From assembly GCF_015864945.1 (NCBI RefSeq), contig NZ_JADYWF010000001.1, positions 372,378 to 436,377 on the forward strand: DNA of 64,000 nucleotides, in the 5' to 3' direction. Origin of the DNA: Salinibacterium sp. NG253. Lineage in GTDB: Bacteria; Actinomycetota; Actinomycetes; Actinomycetales; Microbacteriaceae. Positions 18,682 through 27,686 of this stretch are shown here, one piece after another. Below the pieces are notes generated by a model. That model was given only the letters and a program-made list of their open reading frames with translations. It made no database searches and had not been told where the DNA came from. The stretch's first letter is position 1, and every line of letters starts with the position of its first letter. A program made the translations under genes and the position numbers.

Positions 18682-20055
18682 TTGGCTGAGCACAATTTTG
18701 ACCTTGTCGTTCTTGGTGGAGGAAGCGGTGGTTACGCAGCTGCGTTGCGCGCCGCCGAACTAGGGATGACCGTTGGCTTGATCGAGAAGAACAAGCTCGG
18801 TGGCACTTGCCTGCACGTGGGCTGCATCCCGACCAAGGCACTCTTGCACTCCGCAGAAGTCGCTGACGTTACGCGCGAAGCAGCGAAGTATGGCGTCACC
18901 GCCACGCTCGACGGCATCGACATCTCTGCGGTAACCAAATACCGCCAAGACATCGTCGCGAGCAAATACAAGGGGCTGCAGGGCCTCATCAAGATGCGCG
19001 GTATCACCGTCATCGAGGGCGAAGGCAAACTCGTCGCGCCCAACACCGTTCAGGTTGGCGAAGACACCGTAGTAGGCAAGAACGTCATCTTGGCGACTGG
19101 CTCCTACTCTCGCTCGCTTCCGGGACTCGAAATCGGTGGCCGCGTCATCACCTCCGAGCAGGCACTTGAACTCGACTTCGTTCCGAAGAAGGTCGCCGTG
19201 CTCGGTGGCGGCGTCATCGGCGTCGAATTCTCGAGCGTCTGGAAGAGCTGGGGAGCCGACGTCACCATTATTGAAGGTCTCCCCCACCTCGTTCCTATGG
19301 AAGACGAGTCGGTCAGCAAGCAGTTCGAACGAGCATTCCGCCGTCGTGGCATCAACTTCCACACCGGCGTTCGCTTCAAGAGCGTCGAGCAGAACGACGA
19401 CGGCGTCGTCGTTACTTTGGAAAATGGCGAGACAGTCGAAGCGGAGCTTCTGCTCGTTGCAGTCGGCCGTGGCCCGTCGACCGCTGGACTCGGCTTCGAA
19501 GAAGTCGGCGTTGAGATGGACCGCGGCTTCGTTCTCACGAACGAGCGCCTCGCCACCAACGTTCCTGGTGTCTACGCCGTCGGAGACATCGTTCCCGGCC
19601 TCCAGCTCGCTCACCGTGGATTCCAGCAGGGAATCTTCGTTGTCGAAGAAATCGCTGGACTGAAGCCCATCGTGATCGATGACCTCCACATTCCGAAGGT
19701 CACCTACAGCGACCCCGAGGTAGCGTCCATCGGCCTCAGCGAAGCTAAGGCGATCGAAGCCCACGGTGCTGACAACGTCAAGGCCTACGACTACAACCTC
19801 AGCGGAAACGGTAAGAGCGCCATCATCGGCACTGCTGGTTCCATCAAGGTTGTTCGCGTAGTCGACGGTCCAGTCATCGGAGTTCACATGATCGGAGCTC
19901 GCGTTGGCGAACTGATCGGTGAAGCACAACTGATCGTCAACTGGGAAGCACACCCCGAAGACATCACTCCGTTGCTTCACGCACACCCCACCCAAAACGA
20001 GGCTCTCGGCGAGGCATTCCTCGCTTTGGCCGGCAAGCCGCTGCACGCGGTCTAG
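18682..20055 (+). CDS. lpdA: Dihydrolipoyl dehydrogenase (E3)
   Basis: A 457-residue FAD-dependent E3 component that reoxidises lipoyl groups of the 2-oxoacid dehydrogenases with NAD+. The FAD-binding GGGSGGYAAALRA is near the N-terminus, the redox pair Cys43/Cys48 lies in GGTCLHVGCIP, the NAD-binding AVLGGGVIGVEF is near residue 175, and the C-terminal dimer motif HAHPTQNEALGEA supplies the catalytic His. The start is TTG 18682, placed 8 bp after GAGGAG. It is 59 bp before sucB and presumably in the same operon. Confidence 0.96.
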   Translation: MAEHNFDLVVLGGGSGGYAAALRAAELGMTVGLIEKNKLGGTCLHVGCIPTKALLHSAEVADVTREAAKYGVTATLDGIDISAVTKYRQDIVASKYKGLQGLIKMRGITVIEGEGKLVAPNTVQVGEDTVVGKNVILATGSYSRSLPGLEIGGRVITSEQALELDFVPKKVAVLGGGVIGVEFSSVWKSWGADVTIIEGLPHLVPMEDESVSKQFERAFRRRGINFHTGVRFKSVEQNDDGVVVTLENGETVEAELLLVAVGRGPSTAGLGFEEVGVEMDRGFVLTNERLATNVPGVYAVGDIVPGLQLAHRGFQQGIFVVEEIAGLKPIVIDDLHIPKVTYSDPEVASIGLSEAKAIEAHGADNVKAYDYNLSGNGKSAIIGTAGSIKVVRVVDGPVIGVHMIGARVGELIGEAQLIVNWEAHPEDITPLLHAHPTQNEALGEAFLALAGKPLHAV

Positions 20056-20114
20056 GCTCCGCCTAACCACGGAACTAAGCTATTGATGACAAGCATCACA
20101 AAGGAGCAGTACTG

Positions 20115-21692
20115 ATGAGCGAATCCGTTAACCTTCCGGCACTCGGCGAGAGTGTCACCGAGGGCACGGTGACCCGCTGGCTGAAGCAAGTCGGCGAGCG
20201 TGTAGAGGTTGACGAGCCCCTGCTCGAGGTCTCCACTGACAAGGTCGACACGGAGATTCCTTCTCCCGTCGCCGGTGTCATCGAAGAGATCTTGGTTGCC
20301 GAAGACGAAACAGTTGAAGTTGGCACCGCGCTGGTAAAAATCGGCGACGGATCGGGTGGCGCAGATGCTGCTCCTGCCGCTGAGGAAGCGCCTGCTGAAG
20401 CGGCTCCCGCTGCAGCAGAAACTCCTGCGGAAGAGCCTGCCGCTCCTGCTACTGAAGCCCCTGCGACTGAAGCAGCACCTGCTGCCGCGGCGCCTGCAGC
20501 TGCTGTAGCCGAAGCACCTACTGCGACTGAAGCGCCCGCTGCCGAGCCCGTAGCTCCGGCCGCTGAAACTCCGGCTGCGCCGACTGAAGCACCTGTTGCT
20601 GAAGCTGCTCCTGCCGCTGAAGCGGCGCCCGCCGCTGAAGCCGCGCCCGCCGCCGAAGCTGCTCCTGCAGCCGAAGCCGCGCCCGCCACTGAGGCTGCTC
20701 CTGTCGCAGAAGCTGAGCCCGTTGCTCAGGCCGCAGCTGAAGCACCTGCTGCAGAAGAAGCACCTACTACGACCGACAGCGATGACTCGCAAGCCGGTTA
20801 CCTCACCCCTCTCGTACGCAAGCTTGCGAACGAGCGCGGCGTTGACGTCAGTACCCTCACCGGCACCGGTGTTGGTGGACGCATCCGCAAGCAGGACGTT
20901 CTTGCCGCTAGCGAAGCTGCGACTGAGGTTGCACTGGAAGCATCCGCTCCCGCGCCCGCTGCTCGGGAAGTGTCGCCTCTGCGCGGAACCACTGTTCCGA
21001 TGTCGCGACTGCGCAAGGTTATTGCCGAGCGTGCCGTGCTCTCGATGCAGTCGTCTGCTCAACTGACATCCGTCGTTGAAGTTGACGTCACTGCCGTTGC
21101 GAACTACCGCAACGCTGTAAAGGACGAGTTCCTGGCTAAGACCGGCACGAAGCTGTCGTTCCTGCCGTTCTTTGCTCTCGCTGCCGCGGAAGCGCTGACC
21201 GTTCACCCGATCGTCAATGCAACGATCGAAGACAACGCCATCGTTTACCCCGCTCAGGAGAACATGAGCATCGCCGTGGACACCGAGCGTGGATTGCTCA
21301 CGCCCGTTATCCGCGACGCTGCGTCACTTGACATTGCAGGACTTGCTGGCGAGATCGCAGATCTCGCGCAGCGCACCCGCGACAACAAGTTGACTCCTGA
21401 TGAGCTCTCGGGCGGAACGTTTACGCTGACCAACACTGGTTCACGTGGCGCTCTCTTCGACACTCCAATCGTGTTCTTGCCCCAGTCGGCAATTCTCGGA
21501 ACCGGAATCGTCACCAAAAAGCCTGTTGTGATCAGCGACGCAAACGGTGATTCCATCGGCATCCGTTCGATGGTCTACCTTGCGCTCAGCTACGATCACC
21601 GCATCGTTGACGGCGCGGACGCTGCTGGCTTCCTCGTTGATGTGAAGAACCGCCTCGAAGGCGGAGACTTCGCTGACAAGCTCGGAATCTAA
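20115..21692 (+). CDS. sucB: 2-oxoacid dehydrogenase E2 (dihydrolipoamide acyltransferase)
   Basis: A 525-residue E2 core enzyme that takes acyl groups from E1 to CoA. There is a single N-terminal lipoyl domain with Lys43 in [12 protein letters not shown]. Residues about 80-228 form an Ala/Pro/Glu linker made of imperfect PAAEA-type repeats. A peripheral subunit-binding domain (about 229-266, [18 protein letters not shown]) and the acyltransferase domain with SYDHRIVDG near residue 492 follow. It is usually named SucB or DlaT in actinobacteria; whether it serves pyruvate, 2-oxoglutarate or both is not shown here. A hairpin downstream lies inside the convergent neighbour. Confidence 0.92.
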   Translation: MSESVNLPALGESVTEGTVTRWLKQVGERVEVDEPLLEVSTDKVDTEIPSPVAGVIEEILVAEDETVEVGTALVKIGDGSGGADAAPAAEEAPAEAAPAAAETPAEEPAAPATEAPATEAAPAAAAPAAAVAEAPTATEAPAAEPVAPAAETPAAPTEAPVAEAAPAAEAAPAAEAAPAAEAAPAAEAAPATEAAPVAEAEPVAQAAAEAPAAEEAPTTTDSDDSQAGYLTPLVRKLANERGVDVSTLTGTGVGGRIRKQDVLAASEAATEVALEASAPAPAAREVSPLRGTTVPMSRLRKVIAERAVLSMQSSAQLTSVVEVDVTAVANYRNAVKDEFLAKTGTKLSFLPFFALAAAEALTVHPIVNATIEDNAIVYPAQENMSIAVDTERGLLTPVIRDAASLDIAGLAGEIADLAQRTRDNKLTPDELSGGTFTLTNTGSRGALFDTPIVFLPQSAILGTGIVTKKPVVISDANGDSIGIRSMVYLALSYDHRIVDGADAAGFLVDVKNRLEGGDFADKLGI

Positions 21693-21703
21693 GCACACGC
21701 AAT

Positions 21704-23197
21704 TCACTCCGGAAGCGTATAGCTTCTGATTCGCCAACCGGCCTCGCCCTTCACTAGAAGAAGCGAGGCCGGTTTGCTTTCGTCTGCAGCAGAAAATTCG
21801 AAGAGCACGCTATCGCCCAACCGTTGAATCTCAACAGCATCCCCCGCAGTTATGAGCACCTCCGGGGAGAGTTCCGCACCGTTCAGCACGTTCGTAATCA
21901 GAGCAGAATCTGCGGCGAAGGCCGGAGACTCGGCACGAGCAACCGCGGCAAGGCACTCAATAGACAGATCCCGTAAGCACAAGTTACGGGTGGTCAACAA
22001 CAATTCAAGAGCCTGGGCTGGGTCTGCCGGGAGGGCGTCCTGTGTGGCTTCCGGGTGTGCAGCTTCCGGGTCGGTCGGTGGCGATCGCACGGCGTCAGGT
22101 GCTGCCCCCATTGGCTCGCTTTCGTCCCCGGACGCCGCCGCCGAAGATTCCCCGCCTGTAGACGCAACGGCAGTCGATGTTTCCGTGTTCTCCAGAGATG
22201 CAACCACGACTGCCAGCACCACGCACAGTGCGCCGGCTGAGGCCAGCGCCCACGTGCGCTTTCGGATCGGGCGACACCAGTCGCGAAGCCCCACGATGCC
22301 GTTTGCTGCGCGGTGTTTGATTTCGGCCATAAGTTCCGCCAGCCGGCCCTGAAGCCACGGAGGAAGAGCCAGCACTGAATCGAGTTCGGTTCGAGGCTGC
22401 AGGAGAGCAGCATCCGCAAGCGCTCCACTGCTTCGTGTGAGCTGCGCAGAGTTGAGTGCTTCCGTTGCCTCAATAACACCCAAACGCACCGGTTCTGGGG
22501 CGCCCAAGGCGAACAGGCGTCGTTCACATTCGCCCTGCCAGTCGCTGGTGCGGAAATGAGTGTCGCTAGAAAGCCAGGACAGAAGCTCCGCCATGGGTGT
22601 GCGAACGTTATGTTCGAGCGAGACGGCAGCAAGAACACCACTCGCCACGACGGCATATGCCTGACGATCTTGGTGGAACCACGCGGAGTCGCACAGCTCG
22701 GCTGGCGTCGGAACGCTCCCGTGCAACCGCGCGGAGCTGAAGTCGACAAAGAACGGCGCACCGGCGCTATCGAAGTGCACAGCATCCATCGTCACGTTGC
22801 CGAGCGTGACCCCAGCATGGTGCACTCGGTTCAATGCCGCAGCCAACGGCGCAAGGATCGTGATCGCTTCCCCCGGACGCAGGGTTTGTCGTTCACGCAT
22901 GACTCGCCTTAACGTGCTCGCAGTCTGCCACTGTGTAATGAGCGCGGGCACACCATCCGGGGCTGCCCCGACATCTTCCACAGGGACGGTGTGATCGCCC
23001 TGGGCTAATGCCAAGCACTCGATCTCAGTAAGCATCTTGAGGGCGAGGGTGTCAGGTGAGAAACGCTTGATCGCGTACACGCTAGACGATTCATCTCGCT
23101 CCCCATCGCTGTGGGCGCGGGAGAGAACAAGTCGCGAGGAGGAAGATTCGGCGAGCGTCCGAATGCTGAGGTAGCCAGCTATTGAGTCGTCATTCAC
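21704..23197 (-). CDS. Membrane-anchored protein kinase-like protein (probable pseudokinase)
   Basis: A 497-residue protein with an N-terminal Ser/Thr-kinase-like domain, one membrane helix (about 314-336, SAGALCVVLAVVVASL) and an outer Ser/Ala/Glu-rich linker plus a small C-terminal domain. The VAIK-type lysine is present (VYAIKRF, Lys44). The catalytic loop HRD is replaced by LGN (132-134, in HHAGVTLGNVTMDAV) and the DFG motif reads DFS (152-154), so phosphotransfer is unlikely. The glycine-rich loop is not recognisable. The GTG start at 23197 follows AAAGGA by 7 bp; a longer open frame upstream is not supported. It sits between sucB and the DUF4191 gene, where lipB-lipA often lie. Confidence 0.75.
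   Translation of the reverse strand: MNDDSIAGYLSIRTLAESSSSRLVLSRAHSDGERDESSSVYAIKRFSPDTLALKMLTEIECLALAQGDHTVPVEDVGAAPDGVPALITQWQTASTLRRVMRERQTLRPGEAITILAPLAAALNRVHHAGVTLGNVTMDAVHFDSAGAPFFVDFSSARLHGSVPTPAELCDSAWFHQDRQAYAVVASGVLAAVSLEHNVRTPMAELLSWLSSDTHFRTSDWQGECERRLFALGAPEPVRLGVIEATEALNSAQLTRSSGALADAALLQPRTELDSVLALPPWLQGRLAELMAEIKHRAANGIVGLRDWCRPIRKRTWALASAGALCVVLAVVVASLENTETSTAVASTGGESSAAASGDESEPMGAAPDAVRSPPTDPEAAHPEATQDALPADPAQALELLLTTRNLCLRDLSIECLAAVARAESPAFAADSALITNVLNGAELSPEVLITAGDAVEIQRLGDSVLFEFSAADESKPASLLLVKGEAGWRIRSYTLPE
21736..21780 (+). terminator. Rho-independent terminator of sucB, inside the convergent gene
   Basis: A 12-bp stem AACCGGCCTCGC / GCGAGGCCGGTT (21736-21747 with 21763-21774) is followed by TGCTTT on the plus strand. 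Only 11 bp separate sucB from the convergent pseudokinase, so the hairpin lies within the last codons of that gene. Confidence 0.7.
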
Positions 23198-23362
23198 AGC
23201 TCTATCCTTTGTCGCACGCACAAAGTTCCGCTCACGCTGCGACCAGTTGTGGAGAAGCGCAACAGCAAGAATTCGCTGAGGACAAGACACTGGACACCGC
23301 GCAAGACACGCTGCCGAACGCCTAGCCGAAGAACTGCGAATCCACAGAAGCGCAAGAGGCCG

Positions 23363-23368
23363 TATCCT
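23363..23368 (+). promoter_or_regulatory. -10 box of the DUF4191 gene (leaderless)
   Basis: TATCCT ends 6 bp before the ATG at 23375 and no Shine-Dalgarno sequence is present, so the mRNA probably begins at or next to the start codon. Confidence 0.5.
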
Positions 23369-23374
23369 AGATGC

Positions 23375-24091
23375 ATGGCACGCAGCGAAAAGACTCCGAA
23401 GGCTCAAAAAGAACCCGGTCGCATCAAGCAGATGTACCAGGTTTTCCAAATGACGAGGCGCTACGACAACCTCGCAATCTGGTTCTTCCTCTTAGCATTC
23501 CTGCTGCCCATCGTGATCGGGCTCGTCCTCGCCTTCGTACTATCCGGAGACAACGTTTTCGGCTTTGTCCTCTACATCGTCGCCGGTGTAATGGCTGGCC
23601 TTCTCGCGTTCCTCATCGTTTTGGGACGTCGCGCTGAACGTGCTGCCTACTCGCAGATCGCCGGTCAGCCTGGTGCCGTCGGCGCCGTGCTCAAGAGTTC
23701 GCTCCGTCGCGGATGGACCGCGAGCGAAATGCCTGTTGCTATTAGCCCCAAGACGCAAGATGCTGTCTACCGCGCAATCGGCAAGGGCGGCATCGCACTC
23801 ATCGGTGAAGGCCCGCGCAGCCGCACACAGAAGATGTTGGAAGATGAGCGCCGCAAGATGAATCGCTTCCTGCCCAACGTTCCCGTGCACTTCATTTATG
23901 TCGGCCCCGACGCCGACTCCGTCGCGTTGCACAAACTCGCGCCGACGCTTGGCCGCCTGAAGAACGTTCTTCGCAAGCCCGAGATTCTCGCAATCTCCAA
24001 CCGGCTGACGTCGCTCGACAAGAACGGTCTCCCGATTCCCAAGGGCGTCGACCCGATGAAAGCGCGCGCACAGCGCTCACAACGCGCGTAG
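23375..24091 (+). CDS. DUF4191 family membrane protein
   Basis: A 238-residue protein that starts MARSEKTPKAQKEPGRIKQM, the usual DUF4191 N-terminus. Two membrane helices (about 35-57 and 60-85) are followed by a soluble domain with SSLRRGWTASEMPVAI and IALIGEGPRSRTQKMLEDER. The function is unknown; in actinobacteria it is usually next to lipoic-acid and glutamine synthetase genes. The longer open frame from 23249 lacks support. The transcript is probably leaderless. Confidence 0.88.
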   Translation: MARSEKTPKAQKEPGRIKQMYQVFQMTRRYDNLAIWFFLLAFLLPIVIGLVLAFVLSGDNVFGFVLYIVAGVMAGLLAFLIVLGRRAERAAYSQIAGQPGAVGAVLKSSLRRGWTASEMPVAISPKTQDAVYRAIGKGGIALIGEGPRSRTQKMLEDERRKMNRFLPNVPVHFIYVGPDADSVALHKLAPTLGRLKNVLRKPEILAISNRLTSLDKNGLPIPKGVDPMKARAQRSQRA

Positions 24092-24116
24092 GCATCCGCA
24101 ACAATCGTTGGAACTT

Positions 24117-24152
24117 CAGAGTCGACGAGCCATTTGGCTCGTCGACTCTGTT
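24117..24152. terminator. Bidirectional terminator between DUF4191 and RDD genes
   Basis: A near-perfect stem CAGAGTCGACGAGCC / GGCTCGTCGACTCTG with a short loop lies between two convergent stop codons (24091 and 24168) and is followed by a short TT on the plus strand. It is the strongest hairpin in this part of the window. Confidence 0.8.
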
Positions 24153-24167
24153 GCGTTAACCCACGGG

Positions 24168-24572
24168 TTAGCGTCGAACGAGCAGTGTGCCCGCGATGCG
24201 GTCGTGCATCCCTCGCTGATCGACATCCCAAATGACGGCGGGAATGACGAGTGCCATCAACAGAGTGCGCACGATGGGCCGCCAGATGCCGAGGTAGCCC
24301 CCAGCAAGGGGAACGACGCGCATCCCCGTGATCAGATGCCCGAAGCTGCCGTTTGTGGTGATCAGCACGACAATCTGTGCTGCGACAAAAACGCCGAGAG
24401 TGGCGAACGCGTCGTAGTCGAAGAACGCGATCGATACGAGGACTGCGAAACCCCAGTCGATCGCAAGGGCAACAAGCCTGCGCCCCAGTCGACCGATCGA
24501 ACGCGGGCCTTCCGCTGGGAGTCCAATGCGCTTGCCTGGCCATTCGTCGGGAGCTGATTGTTGCTGATTCAC
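24168..24572 (-). CDS. RDD family membrane protein
   Basis: A 134-residue protein with an RDD domain: LGRRLVALAIDWGFAVL supplies the first Arg and the Asp, TNGSFGHLITGMRVV is typical of the second half, and VDQRGMHDRIAGTLLVRR ends the domain. Three hydrophobic helices are visible. RDD proteins are small membrane proteins with no agreed function, sometimes proposed as transporters. Its divergent neighbour glnA1 starts 137 bp away, and the GlnR-type operator lies between the two, so nitrogen control could touch both. Confidence 0.86.
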   Translation of the reverse strand: MNQQQSAPDEWPGKRIGLPAEGPRSIGRLGRRLVALAIDWGFAVLVSIAFFDYDAFATLGVFVAAQIVVLITTNGSFGHLITGMRVVPLAGGYLGIWRPIVRTLLMALVIPAVIWDVDQRGMHDRIAGTLLVRR

Positions 24573-24599
24573 TGGATCAGCCTAACGAATCGTGGCTCC

Positions 24600-24637
24600 G
24601 TAACATGCCGGAAACAATTCGGAGATGATTGTGAAAT
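24600..24637 (+). promoter_or_regulatory. GlnR-type operator upstream of glnA1
   Basis: GTAAC (24600-24604), six bases, GAAAC (24611-24615), six bases, GAGAT (24622-24626), six bases, GAAAT (24633-24637). The first pair matches the known actinobacterial GlnR consensus gTnAc-n6-GaAAc exactly, and the four half-sites keep an 11-bp spacing. A possible -10 box TACCCT follows at 24648-24653. Confidence 0.65.
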
Positions 24638-24709
24638 CCATCTTCTGTACCCTAAGAGATGGTTGTAACGACAGCCGATCATCAAATGAACCCCTTGGAG
24701 TTCCACTCA

Positions 24710-26146
24710 ATGTCTCATCCGAAGTTTTCCAATTCGTCTGAGGTTCTTGATTTTATCAAGGACACAGACGTGAAGTTCGTCGACATCCGGTTTACCGATC
24801 TTCCCGGTATCCAGCAGCACTTCAACATCCCCGCCGCCTCAGTTGACGAAGACTTCTTCGCCGTAGGCCAGCTCTTCGATGGTTCATCGATCCGCGGTTT
24901 CCAGTCGATCCACGAGTCCGACCTCCAGTTGATTCCTGACGTCAGCACCGCCTACGTCGATCCCTTCCGCGTCGAGCGCACGCTCGTTATCATCTTCGAC
25001 ATCTACAACCCCCGCAACGGCGAGATCTACGCTCGCGACCCGCGCCAGGTTGCCAAGAAGGCCGAAAAGTACCTCACGTCGACCGGCATCGCCGACACCG
25101 CGTTCTTCGCCTCCGAAGCAGAGTTCTATATCTTCGACGACGTTCGCTACGAAGTCTCAGCCAACAAGAGCTTCTACGAAGTTGACTCCAGCGAAGGTGC
25201 TTGGAACAGCGGACGCACGGAAGCCGGCGGAAACCTCGCCAACAAGACGCCCTTCAAGGGCGGCTACTTCCCCGTCTCCCCCGTTGACCAGCACGCTGAC
25301 ATTCGTGACGACATCGTCATGAAGCTCATCGATGTTGGACTCGACGTTGAGCGCAGCCACCACGAGGTCGGCACCGCAGGCCAGGGCGAGATCAACTACA
25401 AGTTCGACACTCTCGTTCACGCTGGCGATGACATCCTCAAGTTCAAGTACATCGTCAAGAACACCGCCAACGAGTGGGGCAAGACGGCAACGTTCATGCC
25501 GAAGCCGCTCTTCGGTGACAACGGTTCGGGAATGCACACGCACCAGTCGCTGTGGAACGACGGAACCCCGTTGTTCTACGACGAAAAGGGCTACGGCGGA
25601 CTCAGCGACACTGCTCGCTGGTACATCGGTGGACTGCTCAAGCACGCACCTGCTGTGCTCGCATTCACCAACCCGACGGTCAACTCGTACCGCCGCTTGA
25701 TCCCCGGATTCGAAGCTCCCGTGAACCTCGTGTACTCGGCTGGAAACCGTTCGGCTTCCATTCGTATCCCGATCACCGGAACGAACCCCAAGGCAAAGCG
25801 CATCGAGTTCCGCGCACCAGACGCATCGGGTAACCCTTACCTCGCGTTTGCTGCTCAGCTCATGGCTGGCCTCGACGGCATCAAGAACAAGACTGAGCCG
25901 CACGAGCCCGTTGACAAGGACCTGTACGAGTTGCCTCCCGAGGAAGCACGCCTGATTCCTCAGGTTCCCGCCTCGCTCGAGGAAGCACTCGTTGCTCTCG
26001 AAGCTGACCACGAGTTCCTCATGGAAGGCAACGTCTTCACCAAGGACCTCATCGAGACTTGGATCGACTACAAGCGTACGAACGAACTGCTTCCGTTCGC
26101 ACAGCGCCCGCACCCGTACGAGTACGAACTGTACTTCGGCGTCTAA
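24710..26146 (+). CDS. glnA: Glutamine synthetase type I (GlnA1)
   Basis: A 478-residue dodecameric GS-I that condenses glutamate and ammonia with ATP. It starts [18 protein letters not shown] at ATG 24710, which has GGAG nine bases upstream; a longer frame from 24659 is not supported. Conserved blocks are [13 protein letters not shown], the metal-binding [29 protein letters not shown] and the adenylylation-site region [12 protein letters not shown] with its Tyr. It is therefore probably controlled post-translationally by GlnE in this window, and transcriptionally by the GlnR-like box upstream. A strong terminator follows. Confidence 0.97.
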   Translation: MSHPKFSNSSEVLDFIKDTDVKFVDIRFTDLPGIQQHFNIPAASVDEDFFAVGQLFDGSSIRGFQSIHESDLQLIPDVSTAYVDPFRVERTLVIIFDIYNPRNGEIYARDPRQVAKKAEKYLTSTGIADTAFFASEAEFYIFDDVRYEVSANKSFYEVDSSEGAWNSGRTEAGGNLANKTPFKGGYFPVSPVDQHADIRDDIVMKLIDVGLDVERSHHEVGTAGQGEINYKFDTLVHAGDDILKFKYIVKNTANEWGKTATFMPKPLFGDNGSGMHTHQSLWNDGTPLFYDEKGYGGLSDTARWYIGGLLKHAPAVLAFTNPTVNSYRRLIPGFEAPVNLVYSAGNRSASIRIPITGTNPKAKRIEFRAPDASGNPYLAFAAQLMAGLDGIKNKTEPHEPVDKDLYELPPEEARLIPQVPASLEEALVALEADHEFLMEGNVFTKDLIETWIDYKRTNELLPFAQRPHPYEYELYFGV

Positions 26147-26163
26147 GCGCTAACACAGCACGC

Positions 26164-26203
26164 AATAAGGGCCGCATCCTTCTGGATGCGGCCCTTATTA
26201 TTT
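26164..26203 (+). terminator. Terminator of glnA1 (also faces ugd)
   Basis: A 16-bp perfect stem AATAAGGGCCGCATCC / GGATGCGGCCCTTATT with a TTCT loop is followed by ATTT. Stem T/A ends make it work in both directions, and it lies between two convergent stop codons (26146 and 26216). Confidence 0.9.
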
Positions 26204-26215
26204 GTCCCGGCCGAG

Positions 26216-27664
26216 TCAGTAGGCACTCACGAGCTGGGGCGTGCGACGAGTCAAGTCCAGTCCAGTGCCATCGATTACAGGAGCACTCGACGACGACGCC
26301 CCTAGCCCGCTGAACGCCCAACCAGCAGCACGCCACGTTGCTGCATGGAGGCAATTGCGGGCATCGATCATGACGCGGCTGCCGACAATCTGCCCTAGCG
26401 CCACAGGGTCGCTGGCCTTGAATTCATCCCACTCCGTCAAGACCAAGAGGGCGTCCGAGCCCGCGGCAGCCTCGTCGACCGAGTCGACATAGGTGAGCGT
26501 GGGGAACATCCGCTGAGCCGTTTCGGATGCTTCGGGGTCGTAGACGACGACCTGAGCTCCCCTGAGATGCAGCGCGGCCGCAACGTTGAGCGCTGGAGAA
26601 TCCCGCACATCGTCAGTCAACGGCTTGAAGGCCGCGCCAAGGATGCCGATTCTGCGGTTGAGAACCGAACCACCACAGGCATCGATCGCGAGACCGATGA
26701 CTTGCAAGCGTTGGGACATGTTGATCTCATCGACCTGCTGCAGTAATGCCGCAGCTTTGGTAGCACCGAGCTCACTCGAACGGTGGATGAGCGCCCGGAT
26801 GTCCTTAGGAAGGCATCCGCCCCCGAACCCCAGCCCTGCGTTGAGGAACTGCCGCCCAATGCGCACGTCGTGACCGAGTGCGTCAGCCAGGACTGCTACA
26901 TCAGCGCCCGAGGCGTCACATACTTCGGCGATCGCGTTGATGAAGGAGATCTTTGTCGCCAGGAAGGCATTCGCGCTTACTTTGACAAGCTCCGCGGTCG
27001 GCAGATCGCACACGATCACCGGGGTTCCCGTCTCGATGGGAATGGCGTAGACCGCACGCATCGCTGTTTCAGAACGCGGTGATACTCCGCCAAGAACAAT
27101 CCGATCGGGGCGCAGCGTATCTTCGACTGCCTTGCCCTCTCGCAGGAACTCGGGGTTCCACACCAACTCGACGTTCACCTCTGCTGGGGCAGAATCGGCG
27201 ATGATGGATCGCAAGCGAGCTCCGGTGCCTACCGGCACGGTCGACTTGCCGACAATCAGACCGTCATGGGTCAGATAGCGGGCGACCTGTCGCGTAGCTT
27301 CCTCCACGTAATCGAGGTTTGCGGCGTTACTCCCCCGCTGCTGGGGCGTACCGACACAGATGAAGTGGATGTCGGAATTCGCGGTCGCTTCAGCAAGGTC
27401 GGTTGTGAATCGCAATCGCCCGCTCGCAACGTGGGTGCGGATGAGCTCCGGGAGTCCTGGTTCGAAGAAGGGAACCTTTCCTTCGCTGAGCTGTTTTACT
27501 TTGGCCGGATCGGTGTCGACGCCGATAACATCGAACCCCATTTCTGCCATAGCTGCGGCGTGAGTTGCACCAAGGTATCCGGTGCCGACGACGCTCAGTC
27601 GGGGACGTTCTGCGTCTCCATACTGACCGATGGTGTTCTGGGTTGAAGGTGCTGTGCTGTTCAT
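26216..27664 (-). CDS. UDP-glucose/GDP-mannose 6-dehydrogenase family protein
   Basis: A 482-residue NAD-dependent enzyme that oxidises a nucleotide sugar, typically UDP-glucose to UDP-glucuronate. The N-terminal Rossmann motif reads LSVVGTGYLGATHAAAMAE, followed by GVDTDPAKVKQL, STVPVGTG and the active-site Cys near residue 284 in GFGGGCLPKDIRALI. The C-terminal domain has LGAAFKPLTDDVRDSPAL. AAGGAG lies 6 bp before the ATG at 27664, which I prefer to the ATG at 27682. It follows the GH26 gene by 22 bp and is the last gene of a three-gene polysaccharide operon. Substrate (UDP-Glc, GDP-Man or other) is not settled by sequence. Confidence 0.88.
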   Translation of the reverse strand: MNSTAPSTQNTIGQYGDAERPRLSVVGTGYLGATHAAAMAEMGFDVIGVDTDPAKVKQLSEGKVPFFEPGLPELIRTHVASGRLRFTTDLAEATANSDIHFICVGTPQQRGSNAANLDYVEEATRQVARYLTHDGLIVGKSTVPVGTGARLRSIIADSAPAEVNVELVWNPEFLREGKAVEDTLRPDRIVLGGVSPRSETAMRAVYAIPIETGTPVIVCDLPTAELVKVSANAFLATKISFINAIAEVCDASGADVAVLADALGHDVRIGRQFLNAGLGFGGGCLPKDIRALIHRSSELGATKAAALLQQVDEINMSQRLQVIGLAIDACGGSVLNRRIGILGAAFKPLTDDVRDSPALNVAAALHLRGAQVVVYDPEASETAQRMFPTLTYVDSVDEAAAGSDALLVLTEWDEFKASDPVALGQIVGSRVMIDARNCLHAATWRAAGWAFSGLGASSSSAPVIDGTGLDLTRRTPQLVSAY

Positions 27665-27686
27665 GTTGTGCTCCTTATTCATCGGT

